Made by a program: the position numbers and the translations under genes. From positions 1 through 64,000 of the forward strand of contig NZ_SNZW01000018.1 of NCBI RefSeq assembly GCF_004364175.1: 64,000 bases of DNA, in the 5' to 3' direction. The notes below the pieces were generated by a model, which did no database searches, had not been told where the DNA came from, and saw only the letters and a list, made by a program, of their open reading frames with translations. Source of the stretch: Maribacter caenipelagi (GTDB lineage Bacteria; Bacteroidota; Bacteroidia; Flavobacteriales; Flavobacteriaceae). Positions 29,859 through 39,195 of the stretch are shown here, one piece after another; within the stretch, counting starts at the first letter, position 1, and each line of letters starts with the position of its first letter.

Positions 29859-30038
29859 ATGACCAATAAATTAAAAAGTCTTATTTACCTAGTTTGTTTC
29901 ATTTGTGCTTCTATTGTATACCATCAAAACACTAATGATAATGTACAAGAAGAGATCGTAACAAACACATACGATCAAGAAGCTGATATCGTTATTAACC
30001 CTTACAAAACAATGGAGGGCAGAACACCAGCAAATTAA
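29859..30038 (+). CDS. Small membrane-anchored or secreted peptide (59 aa)
   Basis: A 59-residue open frame found directly in the sequence, with a basic start (MTNKLKS), a hydrophobic stretch of about 15 residues (LIYLVCFICASIVY) and a polar, acidic tail ending in YKTMEGRTPAN. It sits in its own unit between two terminators (29780-29810 and 30065-30098), which supports real expression. The hydrophobic segment could be a signal or anchor; the cysteines do not form a clear lipobox. No family is recognised. Confidence 0.5.
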   Translation: MTNKLKSLIYLVCFICASIVYHQNTNDNVQEEIVTNTYDQEADIVINPYKTMEGRTPAN

Positions 30039-30064
30039 AATTTTTACAATATTTACCTACTTAT

Positions 30065-30098
30065 AAGCGCGGCCACCTACAGCCGTGCTTTTTTGTTT
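30065..30098 (+). terminator. Rho-independent terminator
   Basis: A 9-bp stem (AAGCGCGGC with GCCGTGCTT, one G-T pair) and a T run, 26 bp past the small peptide gene. Confidence 0.8.
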
Positions 30099-30200
30099 TA
30101 AACACTTTACCCTGCCGTTAAACTTTTACTAAAATGAGGTTTGCCATTAAACCTATTTGAAATATTCATGTCAAAGAACCAAATAATTAAAACAATAAAT

Positions 30201-30656
30201 ATGAAAAAAATACTAATGGCCATTTTAGTAATGGCAACAATATCGGTAACTGCACAAGATCATAACATGAAGGGTAAAAGAGGCGACCTGAAGGATTTAT
30301 CTCCCGAACAAGTAGCTACTTTACAAACCAAAAAAATGACCTTAGCATTAGATTTAAATGAATCGCAACAGGCAAAAATCAAAACTATTCTTACCGAAGA
30401 TGCTACTGCTAGAAAAGCAAAAATTGAAGAAAGAAAAGCTAGCAAAGAAGATGGCAAAAAAGTATTGACTGCAGATGAAAAATACGCTATGCAAAATGAG
30501 CGATTAGATCATCAAATTGCACGTAAAGAAGAAATGAGATCTATTTTAAGTGCTGATCAATTTGAAAAATGGGAGAAAATGAGCCACAGAAAAAAAATAC
30601 GTGGTCATGGTAAAGATAAAGGCTACAAAAAAGGAAAGCGTTCCTCTAATGAATAG
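30201..30656 (+). CDS. Spy/CpxP-like periplasmic protein
   Basis: A 151-residue protein from the ATG at 30201, which opens a signal peptide (MKKILMAIL... cut near VTAQ); 20 further codons upstream are open but do not fit a signal. The mature part is helical, with LSPEQVATLQTKKMTLALDLNESQQ and LSADQFEKWEKM, resembling the LTxxQ-type repeats of Spy/CpxP-like or DUF4890 proteins. The tail is very basic (GHGKDKGYKKGKRSS). Such proteins act as periplasmic chaperones or stress sensors in proteobacteria; that role here is inference. Confidence 0.7.
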   Translation: MKKILMAILVMATISVTAQDHNMKGKRGDLKDLSPEQVATLQTKKMTLALDLNESQQAKIKTILTEDATARKAKIEERKASKEDGKKVLTADEKYAMQNERLDHQIARKEEMRSILSADQFEKWEKMSHRKKIRGHGKDKGYKKGKRSSNE

Positions 30657-30712
30657 TTCAGAATTAAGTCGATCGTGTATCAACTTATTTCAGGATAGAA
30701 CATACTGCATAT

Positions 30713-30742
30713 AAAAAGAGCCCTCAAATGAGGGCTCTTTTT
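30713..30742. terminator. Strong bidirectional terminator
   Basis: A perfect 13-bp stem (AAAAAGAGCCCTC with GAGGGCTCTTTTT) and a loop of four bases, between the convergent Spy-like gene and hemL. It has T tracts on both strands. Confidence 0.9.
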
Positions 30743-30772
30743 ATTTATTCAACCAGCGTTAATATGTTTACA

Positions 30773-32053
30773 CTATAGCTCTATTTCTTTCAACGCATTT
30801 ATAGTAGCGTCTAAATCTTCGTAACTTAAAGCATCATTTAGGAAATAACTTTCAAAAGCACTTGGCGGTAAATAAACACCTCTCTCTAACATACCATGAA
30901 AGTATTTCTTGAACGTTTCATTATTTCCTTTCGCTGAAGAAGCAAAATCAACTACGGGCTCATCCGTAAAATGTACCGATATCATACTACCGTAACGATT
31001 AATTTGATGCGCTACCTTTCTCTCTGTCAACACTGCCGCAATGCCTTCATGTAAATATTCTGCTTTTTTTGCCAGACTTTTAAATACTTCAAGGTTATTG
31101 TTCAATTCTGTCAACATGGCCAAACCTGCACTCATTGCCAACGGATTTCCACTTAAGGTACCTGCTTGATAAACGGGACCATCAGGAGCAAGAAAATCCA
31201 TTATTTCAGTTCTAGCGGCAAATGCTCCTACTGGCAATCCGCCACCTATAACTTTACCGTAAGTAACGATATCAGCTTTAATATTCAGAACTTCCTGTGC
31301 TCCACCTTTCGCCAAACGAAATCCGGTCATTACCTCATCGAAAATCAATAGAATTCCCTCTTGGGTACAAATGTCACGTAGCCCTTTCATAAATTCATCC
31401 GTAGGTACAATACAACCCATATTCCCGGCAATTGGCTCAATAATAATTGCTGCTAATTCACCTTTATTAGCTTGTACCAATTCTTTCACGCCCGCTAAAT
31501 CATTATAATCTGCCAATAAGGTATCTTTTGCCGTACCCTGTGTAACACCAGGACTATTAGGACTACCAAAAGTAACCGCACCACTACCCGCTTGGATCAA
31601 GAACGAATCTGAATGACCATGGTAGCATCCGGCGAATTTTATGATTTTGTCCTTTCCCGTAAATCCCCTTGCCAAACGCACAGCACTCATACAAGCCTCT
31701 GTACCGCTATTTACGAACCTGATCTTATCCATGTTCGGCACCATAGAGATAGCTAATTTAGCGAGCTCTGTTTCTATTTCTGTTGGCATACCGAACGATG
31801 TACCGTTCTGAGCTCTTTCTACTACCGCATTAATTACAGGTTCATAGGCGTGACCCAAAATTAACGGACCCCAAGATGCTATATAATCTATAAGCTTGTT
31901 ACCATCTTCATCATACAAATACGCCCCTTTTGCCTTTTTAACGAATATAGGGTCGCCGCCAACAGCTTTAAATGCGCGTACCGGAGAATTAACGCCACCA
32001 GGTATATATTTCTTTGCCTCAGTAAACAAGGCACTACTTCTTTGATAAATCAT
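30773..32053 (-). CDS. hemL: Glutamate-1-semialdehyde 2,1-aminomutase
   Basis: A 426-residue PLP enzyme that turns glutamate-1-semialdehyde into 5-aminolevulinate in the C5 heme pathway. The start is the ATG at 32053; a TTG four codons earlier is possible but weaker. Family marks are the N-terminal [13 protein letters not shown], the [14 protein letters not shown] phosphate-binding region, FDEVMTGFR and the PLP lysine in [15 protein letters not shown]. It is about 20 bp downstream of a glucosaminidase gene on the same strand. It ends at a strong shared terminator. Confidence 0.95.
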   Translation of the reverse strand: MIYQRSSALFTEAKKYIPGGVNSPVRAFKAVGGDPIFVKKAKGAYLYDEDGNKLIDYIASWGPLILGHAYEPVINAVVERAQNGTSFGMPTEIETELAKLAISMVPNMDKIRFVNSGTEACMSAVRLARGFTGKDKIIKFAGCYHGHSDSFLIQAGSGAVTFGSPNSPGVTQGTAKDTLLADYNDLAGVKELVQANKGELAAIIIEPIAGNMGCIVPTDEFMKGLRDICTQEGILLIFDEVMTGFRLAKGGAQEVLNIKADIVTYGKVIGGGLPVGAFAARTEIMDFLAPDGPVYQAGTLSGNPLAMSAGLAMLTELNNNLEVFKSLAKKAEYLHEGIAAVLTERKVAHQINRYGSMISVHFTDEPVVDFASSAKGNNETFKKYFHGMLERGVYLPPSAFESYFLNDALSYEDLDATINALKEIEL

Positions 32054-32073
32054 TCTCTTAATCAATTTTACTA

Positions 32074-32895
32074 TTATTTGACTTTAATAGGCTGCCCAAT
32101 AGACAAGTCCGCACTGCGTAAATTATTCAACTTCATCAATTCATCGACACTCATATAATACTTTCTAGATAATGAGTACAAGGTATCACCCTTTTGCACT
32201 GTATGAATGTTATTAGCATCATTTGTTACTATCGTTGTGTTTTCATAATTGGCTTTTCTAGTTTGCCTGTCATACTTTTGCAAATCATACTTTTCTATTA
32301 AATAGATCAGTTTTTGCGGGTATTTTGGATCAGTAGCATAACCTGCCTTTCTTAAACCTCTTGCCCACCCTTTATAATCGTTATGTCTTAAATCAAATAG
32401 AAATGCATATCTAGACCTGGTTGTCAAGAATATACTATGATCTCTAAAAGAATACATGGGATGATTATATTTTCTAAAACACTCTCCCTTTTCATCATCA
32501 TCATGAAAGTCATAATCACCTTCCCAACCTTTATGACATTTAATTCCGAAATGATTATTGGTTTTCATAGCCAATTCTCCTTTTCCGTTTCCACTTTCCA
32601 AAAGTCCTTGTGCCAAGGTTATACTTGCCGGTATACCGTAGCCCATCATCTCTAATTGTGCTGTCTCTGCAAATGTGCTTATGTATTCTGAAGGAGAATC
32701 TATATGGAAGAGAATAAATTTGGATGGCTCTGCAGGTAGATTTGCATTTCCTTCTTTTTTAGAAATATCTGAAGTTGACTTTCTACGTTCGGTCTGTACG
32801 TTTTTGGTACGTAGCTGGTCTGAGTATCTTTTCTTGGATTTACAAGACGATAACCCGATCCCAATTAACAAAAACAATAAAATTATCTTTTTCAT
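32074..32895 (-). CDS. GH73-type glucosaminidase lipoprotein with LysM domain
   Basis: A 273-residue lipoprotein (Cys18 in SSC). Residues ~60-205 form a glucosaminidase (GH73) domain: [20 protein letters not shown] carries the catalytic Glu, and [10 protein letters not shown] and [19 protein letters not shown] are typical. Residues ~228-273 are a LysM peptidoglycan-binding domain ([16 protein letters not shown]). It probably cuts glycan strands of peptidoglycan from the periplasmic face of a membrane. It overlaps the upstream PLP-enzyme gene by four bases and precedes hemL. Confidence 0.88.
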   Translation of the reverse strand: MKKIILLFLLIGIGLSSCKSKKRYSDQLRTKNVQTERRKSTSDISKKEGNANLPAEPSKFILFHIDSPSEYISTFAETAQLEMMGYGIPASITLAQGLLESGNGKGELAMKTNNHFGIKCHKGWEGDYDFHDDDEKGECFRKYNHPMYSFRDHSIFLTTRSRYAFLFDLRHNDYKGWARGLRKAGYATDPKYPQKLIYLIEKYDLQKYDRQTRKANYENTTIVTNDANNIHTVQKGDTLYSLSRKYYMSVDELMKLNNLRSADLSIGQPIKVK

Positions 32896-33818
32896 ATATT
32901 CAACAAAGGTAAATTTTTCTTTTTCAGTACACTATTCATGCCAGCAATACCCTGCAAACCACCTGTATGTATTGCCATAATTTTGGTTCCTGCCGCAAAA
33001 GTATCACGCTTAACCATATCGAACAACCCAAAAATCATTTTTCCGGTATAAATGGCATCTAAAGGAATATTGGTTTTTTCTTTAAACGCATTTATAAAAT
33101 GAATTAGTTCTTCAGATATTTTTGCATAACCCCCAAAATGGTAATCGGTTAGTAGCTGCCAATGTTTATTGTCCACCATTTTTTCAATTTCATCTTTTAA
33201 AAAATCGCCTTTCAACGCCGAAAATCCTAACACTTTTTGATGTGAAAAAGAAGACTTAATCAATCCGGATACCGTACCGCCAGTACCAACACTGCTACAT
33301 ATAATATCATATTCTTTATCTTCAGGGGTAATAATTTCTTCGCATCCTTTTATTGCCAATTCATTTGTACCACCTTCTGGTACTAAATAAAAATCACCAA
33401 ATTCTTTTCTCAAATCTTCAATGAATACATGATTCTCTTTTTCTCTATAATCGCTTCGAGTTACAAACTTAAAACGCATACCATCTTCATTAGCCCTCTT
33501 TAATGTTGCATTCATTTGCCAAGAACCTTCAAGTTCTTCGCCACGTATTACCCCTATGGCTTTAAAACCTTTTTCTCTTGCCGCATAAGCCGTAGCGGCA
33601 ATATGGTTAGAATATGCGCCACCAAAGGTTAATATGGTATGCTCATTTTCTGCCTTGGCAGCCAATAAATTATATTTGAGTTTTCTGTATTTATTTCCTG
33701 AAATAAATGGGTGCAGTAAATCTTCGCGTTTAATAACAAGACTAACTTGCTTTTCTGCTAATAATGGATGGTCAACTAATTGATTAATGCTTTGCAAGTA
33801 GGGCGAATTTACCGCCAA
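32892..33818 (-). CDS. D-cysteine desulfhydrase / ACC deaminase-like PLP enzyme
   Basis: A 308-residue fold-type II PLP enzyme. KREDLLHPFISGNKYRKLKYN holds the likely PLP lysine, GGAYSNHIAATAYAA the cofactor-binding serine/asparagine, and CSSVGTGGTVSGL the phosphate loop. Characterised relatives are ACC deaminases and D-cysteine desulfhydrases; sequence alone does not decide. The only plausible start is a TTG at 33818, overlapping the end of the upstream gene by ten bases; no ATG occurs before the conserved core. The stop overlaps the GH73 gene by four bases, so the three genes are translationally linked. Confidence 0.8.
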   Translation of the reverse strand: MAVNSPYLQSINQLVDHPLLAEKQVSLVIKREDLLHPFISGNKYRKLKYNLLAAKAENEHTILTFGGAYSNHIAATAYAAREKGFKAIGVIRGEELEGSWQMNATLKRANEDGMRFKFVTRSDYREKENHVFIEDLRKEFGDFYLVPEGGTNELAIKGCEEIITPEDKEYDIICSSVGTGGTVSGLIKSSFSHQKVLGFSALKGDFLKDEIEKMVDNKHWQLLTDYHFGGYAKISEELIHFINAFKEKTNIPLDAIYTGKMIFGLFDMVKRDTFAAGTKIMAIHTGGLQGIAGMNSVLKKKNLPLLNI

Positions 33819-34138
33819 AGATATTTAATAAAGCTAAATGTTTTGCGATTATATAGGTAATCCATATCATTTTCATGAACATAAGCTTCACGTTCAAAAC
33901 TTAAATTTTGATAAGCTTTGTAGGTATCTAAATAACAAATTGCACGAATTGCCCATTCGGTCAAATACAAAACATAAAAAGGAAGAATCAATAATTCTTG
34001 TTGCTGACGCAAATGAATTTTCTCATGATTTATAAGTACATCATCATTTTTTAAACTTCCATTTTTTAAAAATATAAAAGGCCATAGTGAGAGCCCCACA
34101 TAATTTTTATAGAAGAAATGTCTAAAAACCAATATCAT
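33809..34138 (-). CDS. Small membrane-associated protein with HExxH-like motif
   Basis: A 109-residue protein starting at an ATG (34138). It contains INHEKIHLRQQQELLILPFYVLYLTEW: an HExxH zinc-protease-like motif directly followed by a hydrophobic segment, reminiscent of a truncated M48/M56-type membrane peptidase. A second conserved-looking part is FEREAYVHENDMDYL. The family is common in Flavobacteria and uncharacterised, and whether it cleaves anything is unknown. It overlaps the downstream PLP-enzyme gene, so it is the first gene of a four-gene minus-strand row ending with hemL. Confidence 0.65.
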   Translation of the reverse strand: MILVFRHFFYKNYVGLSLWPFIFLKNGSLKNDDVLINHEKIHLRQQQELLILPFYVLYLTEWAIRAICYLDTYKAYQNLSFEREAYVHENDMDYLYNRKTFSFIKYLWR

Positions 34139-34319
34139 AGATTTAATTTGATAATGTTATAACAAAGATAAAGCCAAAATTATACTGTAAGAAAATTACC
34201 AGTTTTTGTTGCCAACAAAACCGTTTAATGGTCAAAATACCGTTTAAGCGCTTTTACGACTACCTTCATAACCTCTTCCTTTTAGGTTATCAACAGAAAG
34301 AAGTAACTTTATACTATAA

Positions 34320-34493
<174 letters not shown>

Positions 34494-34567
34494 ATTTTAA
34501 CATAGCTCGGCATGATATTTGCAAATGTTTTTATTAGAAAAAATAAGTACTTAAAACATATAACGTT

Positions 34568-35140
34568 ATGAAAAGCTTCAAATTACTTGGTTTACCTCTA
34601 CTACTTTTAGTCTTTATCACTTCTTGCTCATCGGTCAGCGTACTTTCTGATTACGATCAAAAAGTTGATTTTAACGGTTATAAATCTTACGCCTTTTACA
34701 AAACCGGCATAGATAAAGCTCAGATATCAGATTTGGACAAGAAGCGTATTTTACGAGCTATTGAAACCGAAATGAGCTCTAGAGGCTTTGTAAAGTCTGA
34801 AACACCAGATATTTTAGTTAGTATTTTCACTAAAGAACAAGAAAGAGTCGATGTTTACAATAACAACTATGGCTGGGGTGGCGCCTGGGGATGGGGTTAT
34901 AACCCATGGGCATGGGGACCTGGTTTTGGCTGGGGCGGCGGTACTAGTGTTAGCGCAAGTACACAAGGTTCTCTTTACATTGACCTTATCGATAATAAAA
35001 CCAGCGAATTGGTTTGGCAAGGTAAAGGTGTAGGTACACTTTCCAACACTAAAAATATCGCTAAAAAAGAAGAACGTATTAGAGAATTCGTTTCTCAAAT
35101 TTTAGAGCAATACCCACCTAATGCGGTTGCAATGAAATAA
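34568..35140 (+). CDS. DUF4136 family lipoprotein
   Basis: A 190-residue lipoprotein (Cys20 in ITSC). It carries the DUF4136 pattern: SDYDQKVDFNGYKSYAFY near the anchor, a Gly/Trp-rich loop (YGWGGAWGWGYNPWAWGPG, residues ~95-120) and the closing SLYIDLIDNKTSELVWQGKGVG. Family members are envelope lipoproteins of unknown role. The Trp/Gly-rich loop is unusually dense here. A terminator shared with the convergent Lrp gene follows. Confidence 0.85.
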   Translation: MKSFKLLGLPLLLLVFITSCSSVSVLSDYDQKVDFNGYKSYAFYKTGIDKAQISDLDKKRILRAIETEMSSRGFVKSETPDILVSIFTKEQERVDVYNNNYGWGGAWGWGYNPWAWGPGFGWGGGTSVSASTQGSLYIDLIDNKTSELVWQGKGVGTLSNTKNIAKKEERIREFVSQILEQYPPNAVAMK

Positions 35141-35160
35141 TAAAAGTACAACCTAAAAAA

Positions 35161-35192
35161 AGGGCTTGTAGATGAAATCATCTGCAAGCCCT
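35161..35192. terminator. Bidirectional terminator
   Basis: A stem of about 15 bp with one G-T pair (AGGGCTTGTAGATGA with TCATCTGCAAGCCCT) and a two-base loop, between the DUF4136 gene and the convergent Lrp gene. An A tract on the left gives T's to the minus-strand transcript. Confidence 0.8.
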
Positions 35193-35198
35193 TGTTAT

Positions 35199-35666
35199 TT
35201 ATAGCAACGGAAAATGAGTATCGTTCTTTACCTCATTTAAAACAAAAGCACTCTTTACACCACCTATACTTGGTAAAGAAGCAATTTTGAATTTCGCAAA
35301 ATTATAATAGGCGTCCAGGTTTTTGACCACTACTTTTAAAAGAAAATCAAACTCACCACCCACTACAAAGCACTCTACCACCTCTGGGTATTTCATAACT
35401 TGCTCAAAAAAATCATCCATCATAGCTCCTTTTTGAGCTTCTAAAGAAACAAAACTGAAAACGGTGATACTTTCTTCAATTTTATCTTTATTCAAGATTG
35501 CGACATAATTCTTTATAAACCCTTCTTGCTCCAACCTTTTAATACGCTCATAAACGGGAGTTTTTGTCAACCCCAATTGTTCTGCAATAGACTTAGCAAT
35601 CGTCTTGGCATCTTTCTGTAATATTTTTAATATCGCTCGATCTATGTCATCTAATTTTTCCATCAT
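35199..35666 (-). CDS. Lrp/AsnC family transcriptional regulator
   Basis: A 155-residue regulator from the ATG at 35666, which has an AGGA element seven bases upstream; a GTG at 35699 would add 11 codons. Residues ~3-60 are the winged helix-turn-helix (LDDIDRAILKILQKDA, LTKTPVYERIKRLEQEGFI), and the rest is the RAM ligand-binding domain (EVVECFVVGGEFDFLLKVV). Such proteins sense amino acids. It is divergent from the aromatic amino acid hydroxylase gene, with a 14-bp palindrome in between, so control of that gene by an aromatic amino acid is likely, though inferred. Confidence 0.9.
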   Translation of the reverse strand: MMEKLDDIDRAILKILQKDAKTIAKSIAEQLGLTKTPVYERIKRLEQEGFIKNYVAILNKDKIEESITVFSFVSLEAQKGAMMDDFFEQVMKYPEVVECFVVGGEFDFLLKVVVKNLDAYYNFAKFKIASLPSIGGVKSAFVLNEVKNDTHFPLL

Positions 35667-35727
35667 AACTTTTTCCTGTTTTATGTTTGCTATTCGCACT
35701 TAAAAAGACCCAATTCCTTTTTTATTT

Positions 35728-35741
35728 ATACTTTAAAGTAT
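35728..35741. promoter_or_regulatory. Candidate Lrp operator palindrome
   Basis: ATACTTTAAAGTAT is a perfect 14-bp palindrome in the 169-bp gap between the Lrp gene and the divergent hydroxylase gene. Position and AT-rich symmetry fit an Lrp-type site. Random AT-rich palindromes are common, so this is only a candidate. Confidence 0.4.
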
Positions 35742-35835
35742 TATTTCCTAATTTAAACAATACTAACACATAATTAGTCTTTAAATCATATATTTAAAAG
35801 AAACAATATGAATCTAGCGCAAAAAAAATTAGGGC

Positions 35836-37593
35836 ATGAGTACTTACGAATATGAAAGCAATCCTATTTTAGACAAGCTTCCAAAGCATTTAAGACAATA
35901 CATTAAACCTCAAAACTATGAGGACTATACGCCTATTAACCAGGCAGTATGGCGCTATGTAATGCGAAAGAATGTAGATTATTTAAGTAAGGTTGCACAT
36001 AATTCTTATTCTGAAGGATTGCGCAAAACAGGAATCTCCATTGACAATATCCCCAATATGTATGGCATGAACCGTATTTTAAAGGATTTAGGGTGGGCCG
36101 CTGTTGCTGTTGACGGATTTATTCCTCCTGCTGCGTTTATGGAATTTCAAGCTTATAATGTATTGGTCATCGCTTCAGATATTCGCCAGTTAGAAAACAT
36201 TGCCTATACACCTGCACCAGACATTATACACGAAGGCGCAGGTCATGCACCAATAATTGCTAACCCTGAATATGCTGCATATCTAAGACGATTTGGGGAA
36301 ATAGGCTGTAAAGCTATTTCAAGTGCAAAAGATTTTGAGCTGTATGAAGCTGTACGCCATTTATCTATCATAAAAGAAGCTAAAGGAACACCTTTAGAAG
36401 AAATTGAAAAGGCTGAAAAGCATATTGAATACCTTCAAGAAAATATGGGTGAACCCAGCGAAATGGCCTTAATCAGAAATTTACATTGGTGGACCGTTGA
36501 ATATGGACTTATAGGCACTTTAGAAGACCCAAAGATTTATGGAGCCGGATTGTTATCATCTATTGGCGAAAGTCAGTGGTGTATGACCGACAACGTCAAA
36601 AAACTACCTTACTCTATAGAAGCGGCTAAAACATCTTTTGATATCACCAAAAAACAACCGCAACTATTCGTAACTCCCGATTTTGCTTTTTTAAGTCAGG
36701 TTTTAGAAGATTTTGCCAATACCATGGCATTACGCATAGGCGGACTATCAGGATTACAAAAGCTCATAGACTCTAAAGAATTAGGCACTATTGAACTTAG
36801 TACTGGCTTGCAGGTATCTGGTAATTTTGAATCATTGTTTTCTCATGACGGAAAACCCATTTACTTTCAAACGGAAGGAAAATCTGCTTTGGCATATCGA
36901 GAAAAAGAATTGGTAGGGCAAGATATCAATCAACATGAAACCGGTTTTGGCTCTCCTATTGGCAGACTTAAAGGAATCAATATTCCTATTGAAGATATGA
37001 GTCCGCGCGACCTTAAAGCCTATAAAATATATGAAGGAGAAATTGTTTCACTTGATTTTACCGGTGGAGTCAATGTTACCGGAAAAATAGTTACAGGCAC
37101 ACGCAACCTTCAAGGACGCATCATTCTAATTACCTTTGAAAATTGTAAAGTGACCCATAAAGGCACCATTCTTTTTGAGTCTAATAAAGAGCTATACAAT
37201 ATGGCGATCGGAGAAGAAATTGTTTCTGCCTATCATGGTCCCGCAGATTTAAAGAGTTTTGATTTGCTAGACCATTCTTTAAGCACCGGAAATCAAAATA
37301 CCACAAGTGAAACATATTCTGAACTGGAGTCATATTATAAACTAATCAGAGATTTTAGAGAGGGAAATAATACCATTATCTCTAGGACAAAGGTTTTTGA
37401 GGTAATACAAGAAAAATTTCCGAATGACTGGTTGTTACCTATTGAAATATATGAGTTGGCAATTCTAAGCAATGAAAAAATACTAGCAGAGAATATTAAA
37501 GCCCATTTAGAAAACATAAAATTAGACCAGCCTAAGTTAGGACAATTAATAGATGACGGATTAGACTTAGCTACGGTAAAATTGCTGGCCTGA
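35836..37593 (+). CDS. Aromatic amino acid hydroxylase (phenylalanine 4-monooxygenase-like)
   Basis: A 585-residue pterin-dependent hydroxylase, likely turning phenylalanine into tyrosine. Iron ligands His132 and His137 are in DIIHEGAGHAPIIANPEY and Glu222 in WWTVEYGL; PQLFVTPDFAFLSQVLE is also present. It is about twice the length of proteobacterial PhhA (~260-300 residues): there is an insertion between the second His and the Glu, and about 240 residues follow the core. Bacteroidota have this long form. It is divergent from an Lrp regulator. Its 3' end overlaps the convergent DUF4230 gene by 23 bp. Confidence 0.9.
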   Translation: MSTYEYESNPILDKLPKHLRQYIKPQNYEDYTPINQAVWRYVMRKNVDYLSKVAHNSYSEGLRKTGISIDNIPNMYGMNRILKDLGWAAVAVDGFIPPAAFMEFQAYNVLVIASDIRQLENIAYTPAPDIIHEGAGHAPIIANPEYAAYLRRFGEIGCKAISSAKDFELYEAVRHLSIIKEAKGTPLEEIEKAEKHIEYLQENMGEPSEMALIRNLHWWTVEYGLIGTLEDPKIYGAGLLSSIGESQWCMTDNVKKLPYSIEAAKTSFDITKKQPQLFVTPDFAFLSQVLEDFANTMALRIGGLSGLQKLIDSKELGTIELSTGLQVSGNFESLFSHDGKPIYFQTEGKSALAYREKELVGQDINQHETGFGSPIGRLKGINIPIEDMSPRDLKAYKIYEGEIVSLDFTGGVNVTGKIVTGTRNLQGRIILITFENCKVTHKGTILFESNKELYNMAIGEEIVSAYHGPADLKSFDLLDHSLSTGNQNTTSETYSELESYYKLIRDFREGNNTIISRTKVFEVIQEKFPNDWLLPIEIYELAILSNEKILAENIKAHLENIKLDQPKLGQLIDDGLDLATVKLLA

Positions 37594-38197
37594 TCGCTTG
37601 CAGCCCTTCTAAAGATTCTATGGTTTGCTCTTGATATGTTAATTTCCAACCCATAGAATTGGTAAGAATATAAAATTTTTGCAATTCGCTAATCAGCCTA
37701 TTTTCGGCATTGGTACGCAGTGCAGAGGCTTCTACCTTTTTCATCAAAGAAGCTTTGACAGTTTTCTTAATTTTATTGTAATCAGTCGCATCAAACTGGT
37801 TAAGGTAATCTGCGGTGACGTCGTAATATTCAAAATCTGGATTCAAATTAATTTCTGCTTCTGGTATGCTATTAATTTTTACCATTTTGGTTGCTTGATC
37901 CACTTCAAATTCAATCTTACTTAAATCATAAGCCACTGTTACATTAGCATTTACCACAACCAATGCTTTTTTCTCCGCCCTTAATAACGGACCAAAAAGT
38001 TCTTTCGAGTCTTTGTAATTATAGACCTCAGCAAAATGCCCTTCTGTTACCACTAATTTAGAAACATTGGTAATTTCTTGCTGAATGAGCATAGAATTTT
38101 CTTCTAGAATAGATTTATCTTCTTTGTCATTATTACAAGAACGAACAATGAAAACAATTGCCAAAGTGATTAAAACGCCAGCTACAAATTTTCTCAT
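37571..38197 (-). CDS. DUF4230 family membrane-anchored protein
   Basis: A 208-residue protein with an N-terminal membrane helix (residues ~4-19) and the DUF4230 domain (ALVVVNANVTVAYDLSKIEFEVD, then VKINSIPEAEINLNPDFEYYDV). The family is widespread and of unknown function. Its start overlaps the stop of the GSCFA gene by four bases, so the two are translated together. Its 3' end overlaps the convergent hydroxylase gene. Confidence 0.88.
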   Translation of the reverse strand: MRKFVAGVLITLAIVFIVRSCNNDKEDKSILEENSMLIQQEITNVSKLVVTEGHFAEVYNYKDSKELFGPLLRAEKKALVVVNANVTVAYDLSKIEFEVDQATKMVKINSIPEAEINLNPDFEYYDVTADYLNQFDATDYNKIKKTVKASLMKKVEASALRTNAENRLISELQKFYILTNSMGWKLTYQEQTIESLEGLQAIRPAILP

Positions 38198-39150
38198 TTT
38201 TTTGAAATATTAAAATCCATAAACGGATAATCTTTCTTTATATACGCAATTTTCTGTGCTAACGATTTTAAAAAAATTTGATGAGCATCTCCTTCGGGAT
38301 TAAAAGCTCTATGTTGCAAACCTCGCTGAACTTCATCAACCTTTCTCATCACGGCAGTGGGATCATCAATCCACACCTCAACAAATCTCTCCCAGATATA
38401 ATCTATTGCCACTTCATTTGGGTGAACCATATCTTTAGCATAAAAACGATAATCTCGAAGCTCATCCATCATTAGCTCATAACTAGGGAAATATGAGATT
38501 TTATTCTCCTCTAAAACTTTATTAATAGCAGAAATCAAGTGCGATTTGCTTAATTGATTTTCTACAAAACCGTCTTTCAAATGCCGAACAGGAGAAGCCG
38601 TAAAAATAAATTGGGCCGAAGGATTTACAGACTGTACCAAAACAATAATTCGCTTCAAACTTTCGGTTACCTCATCAACACTTAACAATTCTTTCGTAAA
38701 ATTGGATTGTGGTACTTTATGGCAATTTGCGACTACTTCATTACTTGACGTATTTCGATACACCCACGCAGTACCTAAAGTGATGATAATATGGCTGACT
38801 TTTTTTACTTGAGCTGAAGTACTTTCTACAGCATCATTTATATCTGAAATAATTTTTTCTTTGGACGGATTACTTAGGCAAGAATGCGTATCAAAACAAT
38901 GCCATTGCTCATTGGTATGGAACACATCTTTTTCAGTAAACACCTCTTGATGAATAGACTTTTGAATAAGTTTTTCAATTGCCAAAGGATGAAACAAAAT
39001 ACCGAACGGATTCTGCAATCCACGAAATTTGTAATAGGATAATTTAGCCCCAATATTCTCTGAAAAACAAGAACCCAAAAGTAACAATCGGCTTGAATAG
39101 TCAATTTGATTGTTCGCCTTTAAAAGTGGTATTTTGGTTAAGAGATTCAT
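38194..39150 (-). CDS. GSCFA domain protein
   Basis: A 318-residue cytoplasmic protein. LLLLGSCFSENIGAKL near residue 25 is the family signature that names GSCFA, followed by NPFGILFHPLAIEKL and the later ITLGTAWVYRN and FTASPVRHLKDG. The fold resembles SGNH/GDSL hydrolases with the G-S-C-F block as possible nucleophile region, but the activity is unknown. It is 45 bp downstream of alaS and overlaps the DUF4230 gene. Confidence 0.9.
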   Translation of the reverse strand: MNLLTKIPLLKANNQIDYSSRLLLLGSCFSENIGAKLSYYKFRGLQNPFGILFHPLAIEKLIQKSIHQEVFTEKDVFHTNEQWHCFDTHSCLSNPSKEKIISDINDAVESTSAQVKKVSHIIITLGTAWVYRNTSSNEVVANCHKVPQSNFTKELLSVDEVTESLKRIIVLVQSVNPSAQFIFTASPVRHLKDGFVENQLSKSHLISAINKVLEENKISYFPSYELMMDELRDYRFYAKDMVHPNEVAIDYIWERFVEVWIDDPTAVMRKVDEVQRGLQHRAFNPEGDAHQIFLKSLAQKIAYIKKDYPFMDFNISKK

Positions 39151-39195
39151 TTATTTGATTTCTTATCTTTTACGAATTTCTTAAACAATGAATGA

